This document shows positions 30,400 to 41,400 of a DNA stretch of 64,000 bases, piece by piece. The translations under genes were made by a program, and so were the position numbers. Source of the stretch: Camellia lanceoleosa (taxonomy: Eukaryota; Streptophyta; Magnoliopsida; Ericales; Theaceae); contig CM045762.1 of the NCBI GenBank assembly GCA_025200525.1, forward strand, positions 91,082,717-91,146,716, given 5' to 3'. How positions within the stretch are numbered: the stretch's first letter is position 1; each line of letters begins with the position of its first letter. The notes beneath the pieces were generated by a model. That model made no database searches, was not told where the DNA came from, and saw only the letters and a list, made by a program, of their open reading frames with translations.

Positions 30400-32946
30400 T
30401 AAAAAATGCTATTTTGGGGCTGCCTTGCTACTGTTTTTCATGTCGTGTACCAATTATGCATGTTTAGTATGGCTGTAGGCCATTTCGGGTGCTTAATATC
30501 GCATTTCGGGACCATTCCGTGCATTTGGTGTCATTTCCCCACCTTTCGGGACTGTTTTGCATCATTTGTGAGTGCTGAAATTCATTTGCATGTTTGCATA
30601 TCATTTCCATGCCATTTCATTACTTAGGGCCATCGCCTCGGTTTGCGTACCCGTGTGCACGCATTTCGAGGCACTTCACTTTTATCCGACGGCCTCTTAT
30701 GTGAGTGTGGCCGAGGCTCACTCATGTTAGTGTAAGTCCATTTTGCATTTTGTATGCCATTTTAGTCTCATTACATCGTGTATGCCATTGCCTCGGTTTG
30801 CGTACCCGTGCGCACGCATTTTGAGGCACTTCTTTTTTATCTGATGGCCTCCTGTGTGAGTGTGGCTGAGGTCCTCTTATGTTGGTGTAAGCCCATATTG
30901 CATCACATATCTCATTTTAGTCCTGTTACATTCCGTATGTTATTTTTTCGGTTTGCGTGCCCGCGGGGGCGCATTTCGAGACGTCTCATCTTAGTCTCAT
31001 TGCATATCATTTCCATGGCATTTTATGCCTTAGGGCCATCGCCTCGGTTTGCGTGCTCGTGTGCACGCATTTCGAGGCACTTCACTTTTATCCGACAGCC
31101 TCTTATGTGAGTGTGGTTGAGGCTCTATCATATTAGTGTAAGTCCAATTGCGTTGCGTGTGCCATTTTATGCCTTAGGATCATTTTCTCGGTTTGCGTGT
31201 TCGTGTGCATGCATTCCGAGACATCTCATTTCATAGTATTGTGTATGTTAGGATTGTATCTTAGTTGCATTTCATGCATACCATGCATATTGCATCGTGT
31301 TCGGGATAGGAGTTAGCCCGGGCACGGGAAACAAGGCGCGTTTCGTACTCCGAGTGACGGAACAAGTCTCGATTCCCAAGTCACCGACACTCCGGATTAT
31401 CCATGATGGAGTTAGGTTTTGTTGTAGCATTCATCTGCATTCATCCTATATTGAGTTGTGCAATCCGATTCCTCGGCCATCATGCATCAATATGCATGAT
31501 TGGTGGCACGAGGATCGAGGCATGCATATATTTGTGAAATACATTGCTATGCCCCTTTCCTGCTCTCTGTTGCAGCAAAATGAAGAATCAGCAACTTTTC
31601 GGAGTCTGGCACGCATTTCGAAAAACATTGCAAACAGAGGCTGATTGGGGCATCCCAGTGGATTTCCGCGCAAGGCAGCCCCCTGGCTTGCATGCCAGTT
31701 TACAGTTTTTATTACTTAATTTGTTAATTAATTAGGAATTTGTATATTATTCGGACTATCTATTTCGGACTGTATTATTCTTTTATTTCGGACTGTATTA
31801 TTATTTATTTGGACCCTCTGTGCGAGGGCATAATTGTAATAAGTGTGGGTGAGTGTGATGTATGTCTTCCAACCCCACGTCTTTCTTCCCTTTTGTTTAC
31901 CCGCTTACGATGGTTAGATATAGGGCATATTTCAATTAGCATACAGTATGACAGCATGTTTGTATCATTCATCATTTTGCTTTTACGCTCGAGCGCATCA
32001 TCATACAAACTGCATTTGTATTTCAATTCCAAATTGAATACGTGTTAATTGTAGCATTTCATATGCCATGTTTAGAATAGCCGAGCCTGCTATAATTCGC
32101 ATCTTTGCATGTGTTGCATTAGACATTACAGTGTACTTAGGATCATGCATGATTTCTAACAAGCTTCTATTTTGGCTTGGAGTACTCGGTGAGTCTTATG
32201 CTTTAGCATCCTTACATGTGTGTGAGTGACTGCCATGAATAGCATGCTTACCATGAGGCTAAATGCTTATGTGATACAACTGCCTTGAATGCCTGTGGGT
32301 GGAGGTTGAGTTACTTGAATTGAGACAATTCATCAAATGTTTGTTTTGAAGCCCACTAGATAGTGGCAAAATCATGTTTTCTTAAGCCCACCCGAGGGTG
32401 GCAAATCCACGTCTTAGCCTACCTGCGGGTAGCACCATCAAAACCATTTTTCAAACAAACAAACATGAAATGTTTTGTTCCAATTCAGGCGACCCAGTCT
32501 ATACTTGTATGTTGTGTGCATCACATAGTAACCTAGGCTAATAACTGGAATAAGAACATACAATGTTTTCAAAAACAGATATCATGGTTAGTAGAGGCCG
32601 GTCTTTGGCGAAAGTGCTCACGAAGTGACATTCCCCAATCGTACCCAAGTTCCCGAGCCGAGGCAACTTTGGTGATGACGGACACGTGGCCTTTTGGCAC
32701 CGAGTCAGGGTTTCCTAAATTTCCCATTAAAAATATTTAGGTGGCGACTCTGTATCTGACAAAGCAGTCCATGTTTGGCACTTCTTTCAAAAATCTGTTT
32801 TCAAAATTGATTTGCCGGATTTGGACTCTTTGGTTCAAGATTAAGAACCGTGACATTTGAGTCCTTCGAACTGTAGTGACCCAATATCGAACCAGAACGG
32901 GGGGATTCGCACCCCTTTCCCCGGGATGCGTTCGGGGACGTCTACA
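30400..32946 (+). mobile_element. 5'-truncated Tat/Ogre-like LTR between the duplicated segments
   Basis: It ends GGGGACGTCTACA, like the solo LTR ending GGGGCGATCTACA at 58042. Over its last kilobases it is clearly related to that LTR (shared CCCAAGTTCCCGAGCCGAGG, GATGACGGACACGTGGCC and TTTAGGTGGCGACTCTGT). The start is missing: it begins abruptly at the duplication breakpoint and has no TGTAGAC terminus. It contains five copies of a TCGGTTTGCGT module. Frames such as 31297-31644 lie in repeat text and are not genes. Confidence 0.8.
30629..31235. repeat. CGGTTTGCGT...GCACGCATTTCGAG modules in the truncated LTR
   Basis: Five copies of a roughly 45-bp module (TCGGTTTGCGTACCCGTG followed by CACGCATTTCGAGGCAC) begin near 30634, 30789, 30948, 31043 and 31188. 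Spacing is about 95-160 bp. They are higher in GC than the rest and partly conserved at CpG sites. Confidence 0.85.
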
Positions 32947-35321
32947 ATAGTATAAACCACTATTTGTTTTCCCAACCAGAATATGTCTTTATGAAATCAC
33001 AGAAAATTAAAAACAATGAAGACACCAAAAATAGGTCTGTCTTAAGATTGTTCGACAATCTTCACTGTATTTGAAAAAGTAATTTTGTTGTGTACTAAAC
33101 AACAAACAGAATATAAAAGAAATAAAGGAAAGGAGATAAAAATATTTGATTACAAAAATCAAACCAGAAATAGAATTAAATAAATAAAAAATAGATTTTA
33201 TTTTGTTACCAAAACAAAATTAAAATCTGATTTAAATAAATAATAATAAAATAGAAAATAAATAAATAACTTACTTGATTAATATCTTGAATATTATTCT
33301 GATTAAGTCTAGTGTTTGACACTGTGTCCTTAAGACAGATTCGTCATCTCCACGGTGCTTTCAGAATATGGACGTCTATCTCACAGGATGAAATGATCAA
33401 CAGCAAATATATGCAGCACTACAATATATTTGTACAACGAACACACTAAGTGTTTTATACTCTTTCTTACAAAAAATTAAATGCAGCAAAATGAAGAATA
33501 AATTTGCAGATGTGAAGTATGAAATTTCTGAATGAAACATCAAATGAGAGCTGTCCTATTTATAGATGGAATGGTGGCTGCAGATTTTGAATTAAACAGG
33601 TGCAAACCTGTTTAAACAGGTATGAAACTTGTTTGGTTCAAAATTCAAACAGATAAAAACGAGAAGGGACCTATTTGGGTGTACAGAAATCTCGGACCAG
33701 TTTATTTCCAGAATTAATTTGAATTCTGGATTTTATTTTGCAAAAAATAAAATAAAATTCAAATATTTTTTATCCAAAAAGATAGGTATTGGGCTGGACA
33801 AGTCCAACCCAACCCGCCCCGCCCGACCGGACGGACGGCGGCGGGCGCACGTGTGTGGTGATTTTTGGGTCCAATGAATCTAGCCCACAACCTCTCTCTC
33901 TAAAACACTTGGGTACCCCTTGGGGCACACCCCAAGTTCCAATTCCATGCCTTATAAATCCATTCAAAACTTCCCACCAAATCAATGTGGGACAAACCTT
34001 ATTCAAACCTTTAAAGATTTTCTACCAAAACTCTATTTCCATGGAGCACACTTTGGCTTCAATTTTCCATTCACTCGGTAATGGTTTTGAGCAACCAAAT
34101 ATACCACGTGAATCACAACGCGGCATAGAACGCGTTACCACTTTGAACCCGCGAAAATCGACTCACGGGGCCCACCAAAAAAATAAACCAAACTTAGGAA
34201 AAAATTCTGGTTTTACTCAGAATTTTCCAACCATTTCCAACAAATGGTACATCCATTTTTGGGGTGTATATTATAATTTTTTTTACAAAACTAATATATC
34301 CCTTCATTTTTTTTTATAAGTAATTTACACAAATCTTCTTTTAGATCTAGAGAAAATGCATCCAGCCTCACAAGTTCAACATAATTGCACCGGATTCTTT
34401 TAAAGTTTTCATTTACATTGTCATATTTTTCATCAATAATTTGTTAGTCTTATTAGTGAAAAAAAATGATATTGTCATCTCTTCCATACTAAAATAAATA
34501 TTCTTTTCTTGTTATTTATCTCTTTGTCTATATCATCTACATTAGTTCTAATTATTTTAGTTTTACTAAAAGAATGGTCAATATAATTTTGTCAAATTTG
34601 TGGAGTAGTTAGTGCCGTCTATCTTTTCTAAGGGTAAGATTTTGTCAAATTACACAACCCTCCCTTAATGTTTAAAGAGAATTTTGAGAATTACACCGAG
34701 CTCCCGTAATGGGTTAATTCTTGTAACACTTAGCGTCTTTTCATATGCAATTCATTAGTTGTATGTATCATCATGTCTACAAACCATCAACATTAGTTTG
34801 GATTGCTTTAGTTTGACTAAAATGGGTGTCAATAAAATCATGCCAAATTAGTGAGGCTTATTGTAGTTTTCTAAACTTAGAGATGATGGGTGTAATTTAC
34901 CCCTTATTTAATTATTGAATGTGATGGCCATTACATGAAGTAAATTTTTTATTTTCAAAGTGGAAAAAAAACATGAGAAAATTTGTAAAAGACAAGAATA
35001 TGATAAATAATATATTGGGAACATCGGGTTGAGTTTTATTTTTGGAGACGTTGTAATTGTCACTTAAGTTTTCAAATAAATTTGAGACATCAAATTTGAA
35101 TGTTTGGCAATGCTTTTAGCTTTAGCTTTATGTTGTGTAATAATAATAAAATAAATAAATATATAAACAAAACAAATAAAAAATAACCCTACTTTAACAC
35201 TAACTCTCAATATTAACAATATTCACAGCTTTGCTTATTTGCTTGATTCTTTATCTTTATGGCATGCTCGCTTCGATCATGTAAATATTAGAAAAATAAA
35301 TGACATTGTTAAATATGAACT
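32947..35321. repeat. 2.3-kb duplicated segment, copy 2
   Basis: It begins ATAGTATAAACC exactly after the terminal TACA of the Tat/Ogre-like LTR and continues through a copia A-type 5' LTR (33047-34242), AATGG and the same flank as copy 1. It runs past the copy 1 breakpoint into the rest of the copia remnant. It differs from copy 1 by substitutions and indels, so it is not a simple identical assembly repeat. Confidence 0.9.
33047..34242 (-). repeat. Extra copia A-type LTR within copy 2
   Basis: It corresponds to 28160-29361, TG changed to TTCGACAATC at its inner end (33051). It keeps the TATA box at 33555-33565 and lacks a stretch of about 27 bp near 33628 that is present in the other two LTRs. 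No gag-pol is attached, since the leader is cut at 32946/32947. Confidence 0.88.
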
Positions 35322-35375
35322 AATTTCTAAGCATGATATTGATATAGTAGAAAATTGTTAAGTCTGCATGCAAAG
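35225..35375 (+). pseudogene. Copia GAG-pre-integrase remnant, copy 2 (longer)
   Basis: Reads LLDSLSLWHARFDHVN, then IVKYELISKHDIDIVENC, a stop and VCMQSHFV. This is the CxxC part of the zinc-binding pre-integrase domain. It belongs to an older plus-strand copia into which copia A inserted. Integrase beyond this point is not recognisable. Confidence 0.7.
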
Positions 35376-36127
35376 TCATTTTGTAATCAATGAAATGAGC
35401 ATATGAACCAAGTGATTTTCTCTGGCACAAAAACGTATGCAAGCAAAACAAAGGAGCATAGTTTTAATATTCTGCTGATTTCAAGTACTACATGGCCATT
35501 ACGTTGCTCACTAAATTCTTGGCCCATACTTCTAATGTTACTGTCATTTCTTTGCATTTTCTTCTTTACATCTAATTCTTCCTTGGAAGAGTTTATTTAG
35601 TTATAAAATTTATATAAACATTGCCAAAACATGGAGGCAAGTTGTCCTGTGGTTGGGTGCAACTCAAACACTATGAAGGTGTTACTCTGAGTTGCACCCA
35701 TCCCTATTTGTGTATATTTTTTCTCTCTATCTCACTATAACGTAATTCCCTCAAAATAAAAAAATATCACAATAATCATATGATAGTGTCATTTTTTTAA
35801 ATATAAGTCATCTTCATAAATATTTATAAATTAAAATGAAAAGTTCTTACTAAGTCACATCATTTTATATAAAAATTTATATGAATTTTTGTTTGTATAT
35901 CATTTAATCTTCCACCCACAACAACTAATAAATCCAATTAAAGAGTTTACAAAAATGCTAGAGGTCCCAAAAATTCTACCAAAAGTTCTATCAAACGTCT
36001 CACATGGGTGTGTGACCCACATGGACTCACATTATGTAAATCCCACACCCATATGAAATATTTGGTAGAAGCTTTGATATAATTTTTAGGATTTCTAACA
36101 TTACTCAAGGGTTTATTAAAATAAATG
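35376..36127. other. AT-rich spacer with a small hairpin
   Basis: No gene. A perfect 12-bp inverted repeat GGGTGCAACTCA / TGAGTTGCACCC lies at about 35656-35701, with an inner AACAC / GTGTT pair. Confidence 0.5.
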
Positions 36128-36301
36128 GTTAATTACACTAAAACTCTCTTAACTATTAATGAATATCGCTATGTCCCTTAATTTATAAGCTCTTGTATTT
36201 TGACCTCCTCAACTTTAAAATATATCAATTTCAACCCTTTAGACTACCTCTTAAAAAAATGTATCTGTACCATTTTCATAGTTAAGAGAGTGATAATTAA
36301 C
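36128..36301. mobile_element. Small MITE-like element (about 174 bp)
   Basis: Left end GTTAATTACACTAAAACTCTCTTAACTA and right end (inverted) GTTAATTATCACTCTCTTAACTA form imperfect terminal inverted repeats of about 25 bp. There is no coding sequence. The family is unknown and the target duplication is not clear. Confidence 0.6.
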
Positions 36302-36984
36302 TAGGTCTTGATTTAATTAATCAATTAATAAACTATCCATAAAGCTATTAGACTCTCCCAACTAATACAGATAGACCTTTGGGATCCTCTCTCTCCGCCT
36401 TACCCTCCAATTGCATATTCTCGTCTTAGCTATACCACGTCCCTTTCTTAATAGGACATGCCACCTTACCTTCGTTTGACACTACCTCACCCGCTTTTGG
36501 TATGGTTTATCACTGACTTCTAAATAAGTTCTATAAAACATAAGGTTGTGAAATCTGGCTTTTAATGATGACATTTATCAATAAATTGTTAATTTTAAGG
36601 CGTCATATACAAGTGCTATAAAAAGACCTCATATGACTCCAAATGAGAAATTACAGAACCTAAATATTTTACAAATCTGTTTAAAAATAATTTTTGAAAA
36701 TTTTCAAATTTTTGAGTTGATAATTTTATGATATATGTGAAATCAGACGCTACACATACGTAAAAAAATTAATTCGGACAAAATTCCAAACACTCTGGTG
36801 ACATAAAACAATAATAATAAAAAAAAAACACATATTTCTTTGCTTATTAGGCTTTTATTTTCCTAAGGGACATGGACTTTTGGGACAATACACAGCAAAG
36901 CATAAATAAATTATCAATAAATCTTAATAATTTGATTTAACTCCCATCAAATCTTATTGAAAATAAATCATAGTAAAAGCGGCC
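36302..36984. other. AT-rich spacer
   Basis: Both strands were read and no gene or terminal repeat was recognised. Confidence 0.4.
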
Positions 36985-37262
36985 CTAAAAAATAATTTTT
37001 TGTGACGATTTTTACATATGTCGCTAAAATTGACATTTAGTGATTTTTTTTGTCACGATTTTTATGAATTGTCGCTAAAATTTACAATTAGTGACGCTTT
37101 TCTGTGACAAATTTTTTAAACTATCACTAAAAGTTAAAATTAAGCACATTTTTTGTGACAATTTTTTTAAATTATCGCTAAAACTTATAATTTGTGACAT
37201 TTTTTGTGACAATTTTTAAAGTGTCAATGAAAATTCACAATTAGTGATGTTTTTTGATAGTG
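36985..37262. mobile_element. CACTA-like end with TTTTGTGACGATTTTT subterminal repeats
   Basis: Repeats of GTGACAATTTTT and TCGCTAAAATT occur in both orientations, ending TTTTTTGATAGTG at 37262, an inverted CACTATCAAAAAA terminus. The left terminus was not found. It is a different repeat family from those at 4916-5215 and 7560-7945. Confidence 0.6.
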
Positions 37263-38519
37263 ATTGATAAAAATACCATTAATTAACATAGAACCTCTTA
37301 AACAATAAGCTCACTTATTTAGACTTACACGTAAGTCCCCCTAATTAAAAATTCTTATAAATGCATGGAATTTGATCATAAAATTAGACACAACTCTTTT
37401 ACTAATTTGTAGGTCTCAACTCATGGGAGAGGGTTGTGTCAAATTCTATAATCAGATTATGTGCACATAGAATAGAAGAATTAGTAAATAAATTAATATA
37501 TATATATATATATATATATGGAAAAAGCTTGAGACTAAGGTGGTGTTTGATAAAATTGAAAATTGAAAATTGAAAATTAAGTGCAAAAAATTGAATGTTT
37601 AATTTTTTAATTTAAAAAGCTGTATAGTATGCACTGAAATTTAAGTATTGATTCAATTAAGCTGTTTGATCTATACAAGCAGTTGAAGTCGGAAAAATAA
37701 TTAAAATTTTTATTTCGTATTTTTATTTTTTACATTGAAATATTTAATTAGATTCTTTTATCACACTAATATAATTGGTAAAACAAATTATTTTAATCAC
37801 AATTATAACATTATGGGATTGTTTGAAATGAACTAAATAAGTATATTTTTCAACTTTTTACGAAAAGATGTATAATATGATAGAGAGGTAATATAATCCA
37901 AATAAGATAAAAAGACGTGCTAAAGTAGTGTACCCCAAACAACCCCTATATTTTAAAATTTTGAAAGATTATGATTATTAAGATTTCGCTCTCTTGTATA
38001 TGTATTAAATCATTCATGCAATAAAATAATAATTACAAAATAATCAGTTAAAACGTATTTGGTATTTCAATAATTTGCTCATAGTATCACTAATATCAAA
38101 TGTTAATTCTTTCACCCTCATAATGACGTGAATTACTTCAAATTAATTATTGATTAGTTTTAAAAATCAATCACATTATTAAAAATAATTTAAAATCTAT
38201 CTTCTAAGAGTCTCTTGCCTTCCTCTAAATAAATATACAACAAATACAGAATTACATTTTTGATGGATAATGTATTTTTCCTCACTTTGTAATTTTATTT
38301 CTACAAGGTCTCATTTGTTTTCAATGTAGAATAGAGAAAATTGATAGTGAGCAGATTAAATAAAATTATATTTGTTTTGATGATAGTTGTTAGTGTAAGA
38401 ATTGTTAAATTATTACCATATAAAAGAAATATAAAATATTAAAACAAATAAAACTATAATTTTCACTTAACAAAAAATATAAAAACATTAAAAATTAGTT
38501 TAAAAAAATACCCAACATG
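37263..38519. other. AT-rich spacer with (TA)n tract and possible MITE ends
   Basis: The (TA)n run is at 37496-37519. GGTGGTGTTTGATAAA (about 37540) and the inverse of GGGGTTGTTTGGGG (CCCCAAACAACCCC, about 37932) look like the two ends of a roughly 400-bp MITE of the GTTTGG class, but no convincing target duplication was found. No gene. Confidence 0.45.

Positions 38520-38555
<36 letters not shown>
38520..38555. repeat. A(36) homopolymer
   Basis: An uninterrupted A-run. It could be the tail of a 3' truncated retroposed sequence, but no upstream retroposon was recognised. Confidence 0.9.
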
Positions 38556-38558
<3 letters not shown>

Positions 38559-38803
38559 AGGCCGCGGACTAATTTTCTAATACCACTTCACTTCCTTCAT
38601 CTCAATCACAACAACAAGGCTCATCCTAATATAATGAAATTAGGAATCCACATTCCATCTTCCAAAACAAACATAATATATAATGAGTCCTATCTCAATC
38701 TCAATCTCAATCTCATTTTCATCTCTATCTCCAAAAATAAACAGGGCAAGCAAATTTAATAAAATATAGTGGGTCCCCTCATTATTGTACATTGCGAAAA
38801 TTA
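38556..38803. other. Spacer, no gene
   Basis: Includes a short CTCAAT repeat near 38690-38715. Nothing else was recognised. Confidence 0.4.
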
Positions 38804-39059
38804 GGGATTATTTGGGGTGTCTTAAATAAGTGCACTTTTTATCTTTTTAGACTAAAAAATTGAGGAAAAAAATATGGATGTTTGGGTTAATTTTTTAACT
38901 TTTTATAAAAAAATGTGTATTAAAAAATTGTATAAATTAGTGTGTAAGGAAAAATTATGAGTGAGAATTGTGCAACTATAATTGTTGACTTTTAATGAAT
39001 AGTGTTAACTTTTTAACTTTTTAAACTTTTAACTTTTGATGCACTTGCCAAACTTGGCC
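38804..39059. mobile_element. Tourist-like (PIF/Harbinger) MITE, 256 bp
   Basis: Left end GGGATTATTTGGGGTG and inverted right end GGCCAAGTTTGGCAAG, with the 3-bp target duplication TTA at 38801-38803 and 39060-39062. TTA/TAA duplication and GTTTGG-type ends fit PIF/Harbinger-derived MITEs. The first 140 bp and last 60 bp are clearly related to the MITE at 56434-57230. Confidence 0.8.
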
Positions 39060-39062
39060 TTA

Positions 39063-39604
39063 CTTTAATCATCATCCTCGATCTAATACATTTTCTTCTT
39101 TCTTTCTATATTCATAGTTAGCTGTGCAGTTGTGTCCTAAATTAACAATTTCTTTTCAAATTTATATTGTGGTTTTCAACAATATATTAAAGTCAACAAA
39201 TATATTTTGATTTCTAATCATATATTAAAGTCAATGATTTTGCATTGCACTGCTGGCATAACAAGTCTGCGCTTAGTTTGGGTAATTAAATTTATTTTTT
39301 AGATAAATCATAAATACATTCCTTAAAATTTATTTAAAATACGAATCACCTTCTATGATTTAAAAAATTACGAATACACTCTTACTAAAAAAAATTATTT
39401 AACAGAACTAATTAAAAAAATGAAATTTCTAACTACTTTCCAATATAATAATAAAATTATTTAAATTATTAATTAAAATAAATTTCTAATATTATTAAAA
39501 ATTATTAATTGATTTGATGATTTATTAATAAAATAGTCATTTGTTATGAAATTAAAAATTGAAAAAGCAGGACATAATTTTAGAACTATAGGGGCATCGT
39601 ATCT
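39063..39604. other. AT-rich spacer
   Basis: No gene or repeat was recognised on either strand. Confidence 0.4.
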
Positions 39605-40195
39605 TATAGGACTGAGCAAGAAATTTGAAAAATCCGTAATCCGAACCGGTCCAATCTAATTTGAAAGGTTTGAATTGGTATTTTGAATCCGCAGTTTGGT
39701 TCTGGATTGAAAAATTGGGTATCCATTCTCCGTAGATCGTTTTTGGATTGGAATTCACGATACCGGATTAGAACTAATCTGAACCATATGTCACTTAAAC
39801 CATACACATACTTAAACTATATACATACGATACACCTTGATGCGTACAATCCTACCTACTTAAACTATATATATAAGATACACCTTGATGCGTACAATCC
39901 TACCTTCTTATATATTATGTTTGTTTAAATTAATAGTAAAACAATATGCATGTTTATATTTCAAAAAATCATGGACAGATTAATTTTGAAATGAAAATAT
40001 TATGTGATTTTTTTTGTCAACAGATTATGTGAAACTATAATTCCAAATCGAGCCGCACCGTGTTTAAATTGTTTTGTTCGGATTAGTTTTATAATTTAAA
40101 TAGATTGGTTTAGTTCCAATTTTTATGAAACCGTAAACAATGGATTGGTCATGGTTTTACCCTGAACCGAACCAATTCAGACCATGCTCACCTCT
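39605..40195. mobile_element. Probable non-autonomous hAT-type element
   Basis: The ends read GGACTGAGCAAG... on the left and ...CATGCTCACCTCTA on the right (inverted TAGAGGTGAGCATG), with AACCGGTCCAAT/AACCGAACCAATTC blocks just inside each end. Short TGAGCA-type ends with GGTTCGG subterminal text are common in plant hAT elements. It contains a roughly 48-bp direct duplication (ATACACCTTGATGCGTACAA at about 39832 and 39879). No 8-bp duplication was confirmed. Confidence 0.5.
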
Positions 40196-40431
40196 ACTAT
40201 TTTAAACAAATCTCAAGAGGTGTGTTTATAATTTATTCTTAATTTTTTAACAATAAAAAATAGGATAAATTTTACTTTGTACCATTGCATTTTATATCTA
40301 ATCTTATTTTCTCTTTGTCTTTATAATTGTTCCACTCAATTTCTAATTTTGAGTCAAGTTACAATTGGATCAATTTTGAAAATGTGGTTTCAAACAGAGA
40401 ATAGCCATGTGATAATATATATTACGCTTAG
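40196..40431. other. AT-rich spacer
   Basis: No recognised feature. Confidence 0.4.
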
Positions 40432-40743
40432 TGTTGGAAATCAGTATACTAAAACTAGAGTTCAATTTAACAGAATTATAAAAATTCTGAAAACAGAAAC
40501 CTGTTTTGATACAATAATTAAATACAGTGAATATATTAAGACCTACAAGCAAAATGTTGTATTCTGGAAAAACCCCCGCAAACAAAACAAGGAAAAACAT
40601 ACTTGGCATAATGTCCTTAATACAAATATTCATATTTCCTATGGTGCTTAGAGTGATGGATGTTTGCCTCGCAAGATGAAACAATCAATTGCGCATAGTA
40701 ATAGCACTTCATATAGTACCCCTACACAAACACAACTATGGTT

Positions 40744-40803
<60 letters not shown>

Positions 40804-41400
40804 CCTCTCTCTCTCTCTTTTGTTGGAAAAAAAAAAACTTGTGTGAAAAATGAATGAAGCGAATTGCAGAATTTAGTGCCGGGTAGATGCTCTGATTTAG
40901 TGCTGAATAAATGCCTACCGAACTGACTCGAATGAATTCCATTCTAATGGTAATGAATCTGATCATTGGAAAATTAATTTATTTAAATAAAAATAAAATT
41001 AATATTCAAATAAATTTTCTACAAGAGAAATAGGTTCTTGTTGACCCCAATCCCAACTTGTGCCTATGCTGGAGCCCAGCCTGGTCCAAGGCAGGGCGAT
41101 AGTATGCATGTGAGATTTTTGGGTCCAATTGCCTTGGTTTATATCTTGCATTGTCCCTTGTGGCTTAAACCTTGGTGCAAGAGTGGGGTATATATACCAC
41201 ACTTAGCAAACAAAAGATGGATTCCAATATGGTACAAATGGGTTTATCACATTTGTCACCGTTCTTCAACCAATTTCAAGAGATGACTTTGAGATTCAAT
41301 TTCCCATCTTTAATGGTTTCGAACATATTAATGCATGTAATTAATCTACACATGGAGGTGAACACATCACCATTAGAACCCCTATTAATCGATGTGTGTA
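40432..41400 (-). repeat. Diverged LTR related to the copia A LTR
   Basis: It starts TGTTGGAAATCAG. It follows the copia A LTR in order: GTGCTTAGAGTGATGG / CTCGCAAGATGAAACAATCA against GTGCTTTCAGAATATGG / CTCACAGGATGAAATGATCA; then GAGATTTTTGGGTCCAAT; then AATTTCCCATCTTTAATGG. Overall identity is low, so it is an older relative in the same orientation. The right end is not defined. A (CT)n expansion (40747-40820) sits where copia A has CTCTTTCTCAC. Confidence 0.55.
40747..40820. repeat. (CT)n microsatellite
   Basis: About 74 bp of CT repeat with CC interruptions near 40799-40805. Confidence 0.95.

Noticed and set aside
31297..31644. 115-residue frame in the truncated LTR
   Set aside because: LTR non-coding sequence; the related LTR at 55.3-55.9 kb does not keep the frame.
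32947..35321. A second complete copia A element
   Set aside because: Only leader, LTR and flank are present. There is no gag-pol and no second LTR, and the flank matches copy 1, so it is a duplication rather than an independent insertion.
28057..35321. Pure assembly duplication of identical haplotypes
   Set aside because: Copies differ by substitutions and several indels and are separated by 2.5 kb of LTR. A diverged-haplotype misjoin cannot be excluded without reads, so it is listed as a test in the findings.
35656..35701. miRNA hairpin
   Set aside because: The stem is only 12 bp plus a short inner pair, too short for a plant miRNA precursor.
38517..38759. Lys-rich small protein
   Set aside because: Starts in a 36-base A-run; no homology or further support.
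40664..40846. Ser/Leu-rich small protein
   Set aside because: Translation of a (CT)n microsatellite.
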